In this document: piece after piece, positions 38,429 through 45,629 of the stretch | Layout of the letters: each line of letters begins with the position of its first letter | How positions within the stretch are numbered: the stretch's first letter is position 1 | Assembly: GCF_005885815.1 (NCBI RefSeq) | Contig: NZ_CP040602.1 | Coordinates: 1 to 45,629 of the forward strand | Source of the DNA: Thiomicrorhabdus sediminis | GTDB lineage: Bacteria; Pseudomonadota; Gammaproteobacteria; Thiomicrospirales; Thiomicrospiraceae | Direction of reading: 5' to 3' | DNA length: 45,629 nucleotides | The notes under the pieces: model-generated | Told to the model about the DNA's origin: nothing | What the model saw: the letters and a program-made list of their open reading frames with translations, nothing else | The model's database searches: none | Made by a program: the position numbers and the translations under genes

Positions 38429-40084
38429 ATGAAAGCCGCCAATCTATTTGTCAAATGTCTGGAAAATGAAGAAGTCGAATTTATCTTTGGTATTCCCGGT
38501 GAAGAGAATCTCGATATTATGGATGCTCTACTGGATTCCGATATCAAGTTCATTACCACCCGACATGAACAAGGCGCGGCGTTTATGGCGGATGTCTATG
38601 GCCGCTTGACCGGCAAACCAGGGGTATGTATGTCGACCCTTGGGCCGGGCGCCACCAATCTGGTCACCGGTGTCGCCGATGCCAATATGGATAATGCGCC
38701 ATTGGTGGCTATCGCCGGGCAGGCAGGCACCACCCGTTTGCATAAGGAATCTCACCAGGTAGTTGATCTGGTGTCGATGTTCAAACCGATTACCAAATAC
38801 TCCACTCAGGTTCTGGAACCGGAAACCATCCCGGAAGTGGTACGTAAAGCCTTTAAGCTGGCGCAGGCGGAAAAACCGGGAGCGACCTTTATCGACCTGC
38901 CTGAAAACATTACCGAAATGCATACCGATGAACTGCCGTTACCGGCCAGTACCAACCGTTTGACCTTTGCCGACCGTAATCTATTAAAAGATGCCGCCGA
39001 ACTGGTTAAACAGGCGAAAAACCCGTTAATACTGGTTGGTAATGGTGCGGTGCGCGCACGTGCCGGTAAACATATCGAGCAATTTGTCGAACAGCATAAA
39101 ATCCCGGTGGTGAATACCTTTATGGCCAAAGGCATCGTGCCGTTTTATAGCGATATGGCAATGGGTACCGCTGGTTTGCAAAAAGGGGATTATGAAAATG
39201 CCGGTTTTGCCAAAGCCGACCTGATTATCTGTGTCGGCTTCGATATGGTCGAATACCACCCTCATCTGTGGAATCCGAACCGTCAGCACAAAATCATTCA
39301 TATCGACACCAAAAAAGCGGAGGTCGATAACCGCTATATTCCAGAAATCGAATTGATCGGTAATATCGGTCCTAATCTGGTCGCTATGGGTGAAGCTTTA
39401 AACGAAATGTTAGATGAACCGATTAGCGAAACCCATATCGAATTCCTGCTGCGCGAGGCCATGATAAATGAAATGGATCGCTGTCGAGATAGTGATGCTT
39501 GGCCGATGCTGCCGCAGAAGATCATTTGGGATTTGCGTACCGCGATGAAATCGGACGATATCGCCATTAGTGATGTCGGCGCCCATAAAATGTGGATGGC
39601 GCGTATGTTCCGCTGCGATAAACCCAACACCTGCATTATCTCCAATGGATTTGCCGGTATGGGGATTGCCGTGCCGGGGGCGATTGCCGCAAAAATGGCT
39701 TACCCCGAAAAAGGCGTGGTCGCAGTCACCGGAGATGCCGGTTTTATGATGAATTCACAAGAGATCGAAACGGCTTTACGCTGTGAAACACCAATCGTGA
39801 TTTTGATTTGGAACGACAGCCAATACGGCTTGATCGAATGGAAACAACAACGCCGTTTCGGCCGTTCTGCCTATATCGATTTTAAAAATCCGGATTTTGT
39901 CGATTATGCCAAATCGTTCGGCGCCAAAGGTGTGCGCATTGAAAAAGCTGAGCAATTGCTGCCTACCTTGCAATCGGCCTTGAAAACACCGACCGTTACA
40001 GTGATTGATTGTCCGGTCGATTATTCGCAAAACGATCGTCTTACAGCGCTATTGGGTAATGTACTATCTGAAATCGATGATTAA
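38429..40084 (+). CDS. Acetolactate synthase large-subunit-like thiamine diphosphate enzyme
   Basis: A 551-residue ThDP enzyme of the acetohydroxyacid synthase family. Family members join two pyruvates to acetolactate, either for branched amino acids (IlvB type) or for acetoin formation (AlsS type). The catalytic Glu is E47 in RHEQGAAFMADVYGRLTG. The ThDP motif begins GDAGFMMNSQEIETAL (G435-D436) and closes at N462. The N-terminal part resembles AlsS more than the biosynthetic form, and there is no ilvN regulatory gene beside it. It could also be another decarboxylase of the family; the substrate is uncertain. It appears monocistronic or paired with the small gene downstream. Confidence 0.83.
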   Translation: MKAANLFVKCLENEEVEFIFGIPGEENLDIMDALLDSDIKFITTRHEQGAAFMADVYGRLTGKPGVCMSTLGPGATNLVTGVADANMDNAPLVAIAGQAGTTRLHKESHQVVDLVSMFKPITKYSTQVLEPETIPEVVRKAFKLAQAEKPGATFIDLPENITEMHTDELPLPASTNRLTFADRNLLKDAAELVKQAKNPLILVGNGAVRARAGKHIEQFVEQHKIPVVNTFMAKGIVPFYSDMAMGTAGLQKGDYENAGFAKADLIICVGFDMVEYHPHLWNPNRQHKIIHIDTKKAEVDNRYIPEIELIGNIGPNLVAMGEALNEMLDEPISETHIEFLLREAMINEMDRCRDSDAWPMLPQKIIWDLRTAMKSDDIAISDVGAHKMWMARMFRCDKPNTCIISNGFAGMGIAVPGAIAAKMAYPEKGVVAVTGDAGFMMNSQEIETALRCETPIVILIWNDSQYGLIEWKQQRRFGRSAYIDFKNPDFVDYAKSFGAKGVRIEKAEQLLPTLQSALKTPTVTVIDCPVDYSQNDRLTALLGNVLSEIDD

Positions 40085-40160
40085 TCCCATAAACATGCTA
40101 AACTGCTTGGAATAATTAAAATTCCTTATTCTTTAAGTTAATCATTAAACGGAAATTTTT

Positions 40161-40502
40161 ATGCTTTATATCGAACGAAATGCGGCCGGCGATATCGAAA
40201 ATATCGAATTCTCACCAGGTAAAGGCCGTGAGGAAATCAGTCTGCATGATCCGGCTTTGAAAGACTTTATCGAACATGCCCCTAACAGTGATGAAATCGT
40301 ACAGAAAGTACTGGATCGTTTGGATTTAGATATGGTCCGAATTATCGAAGATTTAGTTGATGTATTAATCGATAAAAACATTATTCTGTTCACCGATCTA
40401 CCGGATCCGGTACAGAATAAGATTCTATTCAAGAAAACCATTCGTAATATAAGTAACAAAGCGAACACTTTTGCTGATGACGAAGAACTGATTAATCTGT
40501 AA
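40161..40502 (+). CDS. Small acidic conserved protein of unknown function
   Basis: A 113-residue acidic protein with no signal peptide or membrane segment. A short beta-like start (MLYIERNAAGDIENIEFSP) is followed by a helical middle rich in Asp, Glu, Ile and Leu (about 30-75, with RLDLDMVRIIEDLVDVLIDK), then FTDLPDPVQNKILFKK. Similar small proteins in marine gammaproteobacteria carry the misleading label 'tryptophan synthase subunit beta-like'; I see no tryptophan synthase motif. Its stop abuts the recQ stop with no spacing and no terminator between. Confidence 0.75.
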   Translation: MLYIERNAAGDIENIEFSPGKGREEISLHDPALKDFIEHAPNSDEIVQKVLDRLDLDMVRIIEDLVDVLIDKNIILFTDLPDPVQNKILFKKTIRNISNKANTFADDEELINL

Positions 40503-42299
40503 TCAGTCCTGATACTGGCGCAATAGAGCTAAAAACTCAAAACCGAAACGCGCCAGTTTGACTTCTCCGACACCACTGATCGCCAACATCTGATAATCGT
40601 CATTCGGACGCTGTTGAGCCATTTCCACTAAAGAAGCATCGCCAAATACCTGATAAGCGGGAATATCTTCATATTCCGCAATTTCCTTGCGCAACTGCCT
40701 GAGTTCTTCAAAAAGAAGCTTATCTTTACCAGAAAGACTGTCTCTTGGCGATTTACGATTAGCGATGTTTGTAGCGGTTTTTTGCGCTAAAGCCAGTTGC
40801 AACTCTACCTTACCTTTTAAAACCTCTCCAGAACGTTCTGTCAGCTTTAGAACCGAATAATTTTGAATATCCTGATATAAATAGCCGCGATGAATCAATT
40901 GACGCAGAATACTCGACCACTCCTGCGCCGAATATTCTTTACCGATACCATAGGTACTCAATTGATCATGCCCCTGACTACGGATTTTTTCATTATCCAA
41001 ACCGCGCAACACATCGATTACCTGACGACTACCGAATCCTTGATTCAATCGATACACGCAAGATAAGGCTTTCTGTGCGGCTACTTTGCCATCGAACAGT
41101 TTTGGAGGATTAAGGCAAATATCGCAATTACCGCAGGATTTATCGCTGAGTTCGGCAAAATAATTCAATAGCACATTACGGCGACAGGTTTGCGCCTCGG
41201 CAAAATCAACCATACTAGAGAGTTTGAAATTCTCGATACGACGCTGTTCTTCATCACTGATGTTCTCAACGAAATGTTTCGCGGTGGCGACATCCTGCAT
41301 ACCAAACAGTAACAATACTTCCGATTCCAGGCCATCACGCCCTGCACGACCGGTTTCCTGATAATAACCTTCGATATTTTTTGGCAGATCATAATGCACG
41401 ACAAAACGTACATTGGGTTTATTGATCCCCATACCAAATGCGACCGTAGCGACCACTACATCGATTTCATCACGTATAAATTGTTGGTGCACGTTTTGCC
41501 GAATTTCTCCAGGCAGACCGGCATGATATGCCTTGGCATTAATGCCCTGCTGTTTGAGTTTTTCGGCGACCTCTTCAACGCGCTTTCGACTCAAAGCATA
41601 TATGATTCCGCTTTCATCACGGTGCTCTTGCAAAAACGCCAATAATTGCTTATTCGGATTGTTTTTTTCCACCACTCTATAGCGTATATTCGGTCTATCG
41701 AAACTGCTGATATGCACCTTCGGACTATGGAAATGCAACCTGTGCAAAATATCCTGACGAGTGGCTCGATCCGCCGTTGCGGTCAAAGCGATAAACGGCA
41801 CTTGTGAAAAATATTCACGTAACTGTCCTATCTGACGATACTCCGGTCGGAAATCATGTCCCCATTGTGAAATACAATGCGCCTCATCAATAGCAAATAA
41901 TGAAATCGGTAATTGCTGGAGGCGTTGAATAAAACTGCCACTCAATAAACGTTCCGGTGAAACATAAAGTAATTTGAGCTGACCATTGTGTAGTTGGCTC
42001 AATACCTGATTGGCCTCTTCTGCCTGCAAACTTGAATTGTAATAGGCTGCGGCAACACCATTGGCACGCAATTCAGCAACTTGATCCTGCATTAAGGCAA
42101 TCAGTGGAGAGACCACTATAGCGGTACCATTGCGCATCAATGCCGGTATCTGATAACAGAGCGATTTTCCGCCCCCGGTCGGCATTAATACAAAGCAATC
42201 GTCGCCTTGTAATAGATCGTTGATGATCTCCTGCTGATTCTGGCGGAATTGGCTATAGCCAAAAACCGACTGCAGAACGTCGATGGCTGAATGAGACAT
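40503..42299 (-). CDS. recQ: ATP-dependent DNA helicase RecQ
   Basis: RecQ unwinds DNA 3' to 5' in recombination and fork repair. The 598-residue protein has the full bacterial layout. The helicase core carries MPTGGGKSLCYQIPAL (motif I), AIDEAHCISQWGHDFRPEY (motif II and aromatic loop) and YYQETGRAGRDGLESE (motif VI). A zinc-binding/RQC region follows with Cys residues in CRRNVLL and CGNCDICLNPP, and a C-terminal HRDC domain covers about 525-598. Length is near the 609 of E. coli. No strong ribosome-binding site is visible. Confidence 0.97.
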   Translation of the reverse strand: MSHSAIDVLQSVFGYSQFRQNQQEIINDLLQGDDCFVLMPTGGGKSLCYQIPALMRNGTAIVVSPLIALMQDQVAELRANGVAAAYYNSSLQAEEANQVLSQLHNGQLKLLYVSPERLLSGSFIQRLQQLPISLFAIDEAHCISQWGHDFRPEYRQIGQLREYFSQVPFIALTATADRATRQDILHRLHFHSPKVHISSFDRPNIRYRVVEKNNPNKQLLAFLQEHRDESGIIYALSRKRVEEVAEKLKQQGINAKAYHAGLPGEIRQNVHQQFIRDEIDVVVATVAFGMGINKPNVRFVVHYDLPKNIEGYYQETGRAGRDGLESEVLLLFGMQDVATAKHFVENISDEEQRRIENFKLSSMVDFAEAQTCRRNVLLNYFAELSDKSCGNCDICLNPPKLFDGKVAAQKALSCVYRLNQGFGSRQVIDVLRGLDNEKIRSQGHDQLSTYGIGKEYSAQEWSSILRQLIHRGYLYQDIQNYSVLKLTERSGEVLKGKVELQLALAQKTATNIANRKSPRDSLSGKDKLLFEELRQLRKEIAEYEDIPAYQVFGDASLVEMAQQRPNDDYQMLAISGVGEVKLARFGFEFLALLRQYQD

Positions 42300-42443
42300 A
42301 AAGTTTATGAAAGTCTTTTAATGCTGAAAATGAATTTTGTGATCATAAAATCACAAGATGTCGGACATGAAATTGTCGGCTAATTTAGAGCAATTAAGGT
42401 CTTATTGCAATGTAAAACCCCATTAAATATTGCCTTAATGAAA

Positions 42444-43046
42444 TTATTTTAAATACCTGCTGACCTGATCAACCGATTTACGCTTAAGCGGATTTTTAGC
42501 CTGACAATCAAGCTCGGTATAGCCCATATAGATAGCGCCGATAATCTGCTGTTTTGACGAATCTATAGATAATAATTGATAGGTTCTCTCGTCATTGATA
42601 ATCGGTCCGGTACTCCATTGCATACCGATATTCAAAGACCAGGCCATTAACTGCATATTTTGAATCGCACAACTGCAAGCAGCATAATCTTCCTGACGTG
42701 TCACTTCATCATCTGCCAGGTTTTGCGTTATCAATACCACCTGCGGAATAGCGTTATATTTGGCAATCGCCTTGTCATACATAATCTGATAACAATCCAA
42801 ATCATCACCGGCTTTTTTCTTTGCCCGGTTATCAGCATAAATATGCGACAATGATTGAGCAGTCTGATCACCCACTATATAAAAAAACCAAGGTTGGGTT
42901 AGTTTATGGTTAGGCGCACTGATAGCTGCTTGAATACATTGATTGAGCTGCTCTTTATCGAGCGCTTTATCAATGAACTGATAACAGGTTCTACGGCTCA
43001 AAATAAATTTTAACAATTGTTCTGAATGAATGGCCGACGATGTCAT
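42444..43046 (-). CDS. Nitroreductase-family FMN flavoprotein
   Basis: A 200-residue nitroreductase-fold protein, close in size to YdjA-type minimal members. The N-terminal SRRTCYQFIDKALDKEQL has the family's RRS/T pattern for FMN phosphate binding. AAISAPNHKLTQPWFFYIVG and NMQLMAWSLNIGMQWSTGP are also typical, and GAIYMGY closes the fold. Such enzymes reduce quinones, nitro compounds or enones with NAD(P)H; the physiological substrate is unknown. AAAGGAT precedes the ATG. It is divergent from the OxyR-like gene across the DnaA-box region. Confidence 0.88.
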   Translation of the reverse strand: MTSSAIHSEQLLKFILSRRTCYQFIDKALDKEQLNQCIQAAISAPNHKLTQPWFFYIVGDQTAQSLSHIYADNRAKKKAGDDLDCYQIMYDKAIAKYNAIPQVVLITQNLADDEVTRQEDYAACSCAIQNMQLMAWSLNIGMQWSTGPIINDERTYQLLSIDSSKQQIIGAIYMGYTELDCQAKNPLKRKSVDQVSRYLK

Positions 43047-43435
43047 AAAGATCCTTTAAAATTAGTTTTGCTAGCCAAGTCCTGTGCAAAAACAGACAGC
43101 GGCTATTTTATTCAAAATGCCTTTGGATAAATTGGGCATAATTGTGGATAACTATGGCAAATATTATAAAGGCTTTTTTTATCCACATTTGACGCACATT
43201 TATTCACAGCACTTCTCAAAAAGCCTACACACAACTTAGTCACAAGCTAACTATTTGATAAACTAATTGAATTGTTCTTTATCTACAAAGTTTATTAACC
43301 TAATAAGAATAACAAAGAAGTGTATATATAAAAAAATACTATATAACTAACAACACGAAATTATCCAATTCACACCTCATTTGACGTTTTGCTTATTAAA
43401 AAGCGAACGTCATTAACAACCAGCGAAAATAACCA
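43047..43435. promoter_or_regulatory. DnaA-box cluster with adjacent AT-rich region (oriC-like or DnaA-binding locus)
   Basis: This 389-bp non-coding gap holds six 9-mers like TTATNCACA. On the minus strand they are TTTTGCACA (43083-43091, one mismatch), TTATCCAAA (43122-43130, one mismatch) and TTATCCACA (43143-43151, perfect). On the plus strand they are TTATCCACA (43179-43187, perfect), TTATTCACA (43200-43208, perfect) and TTAGTCACA (43236-43244, one mismatch). The three left boxes face one way and the three right boxes the other. A 21-bp step separates 43122/43143 and 43179/43200. The following 43245-43420 is strongly AT-rich and could melt. It also must contain the promoter of the OxyR-like gene. 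Confidence 0.75.
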
Positions 43436-44359
43436 ATGACTTTAAGTGAACTGAAATATATTGTTGCTTTAGCGAAAGCGAAACATTTTGGTAAAGCATC
43501 CGAAATGTGTTTTGTCAGTCAACCAACTCTTAGTGTAGCGATTAAAAAGTTTGAAGAAGAGTTAGGCGTTTCGTTATTTGAAAGACGAAAAAAAGATATT
43601 CTGATTACCCCTATCGGTGAACAGGTCATTCTATTAGCCGAAAATATCATTGAGAAAACTCAGCAGATTAAACAGATAGCTAAGGATTCAATTGATGATC
43701 TGAATACCGAACTGCGCTTAGGGATTATTTATACGATAGGACCATACCTGTTACCTAAGTTGGTTCCAATCCTTAAAAAACTGGCTCCTGATACCCATTT
43801 GATCATTGAAGAGAACTTTACTACGGTATTGAGTGAAAAGCTGCAGAATGGTGAATTGGATCTAGTTATACTCTCATTACCTTTCAAAGAAGCCAATATA
43901 GAGACCTTAGAGCTTTATGAAGAGCCTTTTATGGCAATCGTGCCCAATGATGACCCTTTGGCAGAAAAAACCGCTCTATTAACCGCTAAAGATCTAATTC
44001 ATACTAATATATTGTTACTCGGTTCAGGTCATTGTTTCAGGGATCAGGTGGTAGAAGCCTTTCCGACATTGCAGAACAATAGTTATAATCACGCTGCGTT
44101 ACAGAAAACCTTCGAAGGCAGTTCTTTAGAAACGATTCGTTATATGGTCGCATCGGGTGTAGGTAGTTCGATTGTACCTGCCACATCGCTTTCAGAACGT
44201 GACCAGGGGCTTTTCTCTATAAAAACACTACAAGACCCTGTACCAACCCGAAAAGTTGCTCTAGCATGGCGTAAAACCTATACAAGAGATAAAGTTTTTG
44301 ATCTTTTTGAAAAGGCGATCAAACAGATTGAGTTTCCCGGTGAATTAATTAAAAAGTGA
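43436..44359 (+). CDS. LysR-family regulator, OxyR-like with a single redox cysteine
   Basis: A 307-residue LysR-type regulator with an N-terminal winged helix (FGKASEMCFVSQPTLSVAIKKFEEELGV) and a C-terminal sensor domain. It resembles OxyR throughout: YIVALAKAKHFGKAS, the linker IIYTIGPYLLPKLVPIL, SGHCFRDQ with Cys at position 200, and SSLETIRYMVASGVGSSIVPA. Position 200 matches the peroxidatic C199 of E. coli OxyR. The resolving C208 is absent; the only other Cys is C25 in the DNA-binding domain. A peroxide response through sulfenic acid, or a different signal, is possible. mlaA follows after 7 bp. Confidence 0.88.
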   Translation: MTLSELKYIVALAKAKHFGKASEMCFVSQPTLSVAIKKFEEELGVSLFERRKKDILITPIGEQVILLAENIIEKTQQIKQIAKDSIDDLNTELRLGIIYTIGPYLLPKLVPILKKLAPDTHLIIEENFTTVLSEKLQNGELDLVILSLPFKEANIETLELYEEPFMAIVPNDDPLAEKTALLTAKDLIHTNILLLGSGHCFRDQVVEAFPTLQNNSYNHAALQKTFEGSSLETIRYMVASGVGSSIVPATSLSERDQGLFSIKTLQDPVPTRKVALAWRKTYTRDKVFDLFEKAIKQIEFPGELIKK

Positions 44360-44366
44360 TTTCATT

Positions 44367-45149
44367 ATGAAAAAGGCTGTATTTCAAAAATCCATCTTGT
44401 CGGTAGCTATGGGGACTGCGGTGCTTGTCTCCGCCTCAAACGCTGTCGCTCAAACCGATAACTCTTTACAGCAGCAAGCCGTTAAGGCTGAGCCGATGAA
44501 TAGTGTTGATCCTTATGAAGGTTTCAACCGTTCCATGTTCGCTTTTAATATGGCTTTTAATGATTCCATCGGTAAACCGGTCGCCAATGCCTACAACAAT
44601 GTTGTGCCGCAACCGCTGAGAACCGGGGTGAGTAATGTATTTGATAATCTGTCGACACCTATTTCTGCCGTTAATTGTTTCTTGCAAGGCAAGGTAGAAG
44701 ACGGTTTGTCAGAAATTATGCGTTTTACCATTAACTCAACCTTTGGTCTATTTGGTATTTTGGATATTGCCGAACCGGCCGGTCTAGAAGCAAAAAACGA
44801 AGATTTGGGCCAGACCTTATACACTTGGGGTATGTGGACAGAAAGTAATTATCTGGTTCTACCGTTTGTCGGCCCTTTCACGACTCGAGAATTAACCGGT
44901 GGCTTGGTTGATTCCAGTTATGACCCGGTCTATATCAATTGGATCGAAGCTGATGAAGGCGAACGTCGTCTGATCTACATGACAGACGGTTTCATCCAAT
45001 ATTCGAAAGTGGTCAATTTGATTGATGATATTAAAAATCAGCCGGATCCTTATGTCTTTAGCCGTGAGAGCTATCTGCAGCATAGAACCAATTTGATTTA
45101 TGATGGTAAGCCACCACAACCGGCACTGGATGATTTTAATTTTGAATAA
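44367..45149 (+). CDS. mlaA: MlaA (VacJ) family outer-membrane lipid-asymmetry protein
   Basis: MlaA removes misplaced phospholipids from the outer leaflet of the outer membrane and hands them to MlaC. The 260-residue protein shows DPYEGFNRSMFAFNMAFND, RFTINSTFGLFGILDIA, EDLGQTLYTWGMWTESNYLV and LPFVGPFTTRELTGGLVD, all typical. The signal peptide ends ASNAVAQ-T and has no lipobox Cys, although MlaA is normally a lipoprotein. The first Cys comes only near residue 97. The other mla genes are not in the window. It sits 7 bp after the OxyR-like gene, probably in one transcript. Confidence 0.92.
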   Translation: MKKAVFQKSILSVAMGTAVLVSASNAVAQTDNSLQQQAVKAEPMNSVDPYEGFNRSMFAFNMAFNDSIGKPVANAYNNVVPQPLRTGVSNVFDNLSTPISAVNCFLQGKVEDGLSEIMRFTINSTFGLFGILDIAEPAGLEAKNEDLGQTLYTWGMWTESNYLVLPFVGPFTTRELTGGLVDSSYDPVYINWIEADEGERRLIYMTDGFIQYSKVVNLIDDIKNQPDPYVFSRESYLQHRTNLIYDGKPPQPALDDFNFE

Positions 45150-45169
45150 TTAAAATCAAAGCATAGCGA

Positions 45170-45197
45170 TTGACTAAAAAGCAGTTTCTAGTATTCT
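45170..45197 (+). promoter_or_regulatory. Candidate promoter for the mrpA-like gene
   Basis: TTGACT (45170-45175) and TATTCT (45192-45197) are separated by 16 bp, 42 bp before the ATG at 45240. Confidence 0.45.
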
Positions 45198-45239
45198 TTA
45201 CGCTCTATAAATTTAATTTATGATGGGTTAATAGTGTTA

Positions 45240-45629
45240 TGAACCTTTTAGCATTCAATCTTCCGATAGTGGTATTACTGCCATTTTTGGGAGCCATTGT
45301 TGCCGCTTATGCCGGAAAATTTAATCGCTTGGCTGCTGCTTATGTTAGTGGTTTTGTAACGCTATTGAGCCTGGCATTTTTGTTTCCGTCAATATCGCAG
45401 GTGTTCTCCGGTCATACTTTGATACAAAGTTGGCCGTGGTTAGAAAATATAGGTCTATTCTTTGCCTTCCGCCTTGATGGTTTGGCTTTATTGTTCGCCC
45501 TGTTGATTCTGATTATCGGTTTGTTGGTCGTTATCTATGCCCGATATTATTTGGCCAAAAAAGATTCTATGGGCAGGTTTTATGCCTATCTGATGATGTT
45601 TATGGGGTCGATGCTCGGTATTGTCCTAT
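45240..45629 (+). CDS. mrpA: MrpA/PhaA-type monovalent cation/proton antiporter subunit A, N-terminal part
   Basis: An open reading frame of 130 codons runs off the window end, starting MNLLAFNLPIVVLLPFLGAI. It encodes three or four hydrophobic segments and the stretches FRLDGLALLFALLILIIGLL and YARYYLAKKDSMGRFYAYLM, followed by MMFMGSMLGIVL. This pattern is that of the large antiporter subunit A of Mrp/Pha Na+/H+ antiporters. NuoL and the DabB subunit of inorganic-carbon pumps are related alternatives, and the rest of the gene and its neighbours would decide. Confidence 0.8.

Noticed and set aside
41165..41437. 90-codon open frame overlapping recQ
   Set aside because: It is in another frame of the conserved recQ helicase core and has no independent support.
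45240..45629. Assignment as the DabB inorganic-carbon pump subunit
   Set aside because: Attractive for an autotroph, but the visible segments fit MrpA/PhaA better and no DabA is in view.

Overview
The window looks like a chromosomal segment from a chemolithoautotrophic gammaproteobacterium, most likely a sulfur oxidiser of the Thiomicrospira / Hydrogenovibrio / Thiomicrorhabdus group. This is inferred from gene content and protein character, not from a database search. The main clues are a proteobacterial phosphoribulokinase (Calvin cycle) beside gyrB, cytochrome c maturation by the ResB/CcsA (system II) route, the thrB-polA neighbourhood, and moderate GC with AT-rich intergenic regions. I see no insertion sequence, phage gene, CRISPR array, rRNA or tRNA. 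Nearly all of the window is ordinary, densely packed chromosome.

Layout. 0.1-9.4 kb is the replication-initiation block dnaA-dnaN-recF-gyrB, interrupted by a CDF metal-efflux gene (whose stop overlaps the recF start), a small membrane protein, a PhzF-like isomerase and a small heat-shock protein on the other strand. 9.5-10.4 kb is phosphoribulokinase, carrying a single-base frameshift. 10.5-13.8 kb (minus strand) is a compact hemF-hslR-DUF389 operon; the DUF389 protein has a degenerate lipid-kinase-like N-terminal part. 14.0-18.4 kb is a tight three-gene unit: RND exporter, periplasmic LolA-like protein, outer-membrane barrel. 18.4-20.7 kb is a dCache-GGDEF-EAL gene broken by four +1 frameshifts. 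20.8-25.1 kb holds a DUF4197 protein, an M48 lipoprotein protease, rluF, tsaC and thrB. 25.2-29.5 kb is polA followed by a globin-coupled diguanylate cyclase (DosC type).

29.5-33.2 kb (minus strand) is a periplasmic molybdenum hydroxylase (iorBA-like) with an AraC-family regulator. 33.4-34.1 kb is engB. 34.3-38.3 kb is the system II cytochrome c assembly operon resB-ccsA-dsbA. 38.4-42.3 kb holds an acetolactate-synthase-like enzyme, a small acidic unknown protein and recQ. 42.4-45.6 kb holds a nitroreductase, an OxyR-like regulator, mlaA and the start of an MrpA-type cation/proton antiporter subunit.

The most interesting non-coding signal is at 43.08-43.25 kb. Six DnaA-box-like 9-mers (three perfect to TTATNCACA) are arranged as three reverse then three forward boxes, partly at 21-bp spacing, next to an AT-rich stretch. 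This is an oriC-like or DnaA-titration-like site about 43 kb from dnaA. Other leads are the DUF389 fusion, the RND/LolA-like/barrel system, an 11-bp motif shared by the regulator and iorA upstream regions, and the clustering of +1 homopolymer indels in one signalling gene and in prk.
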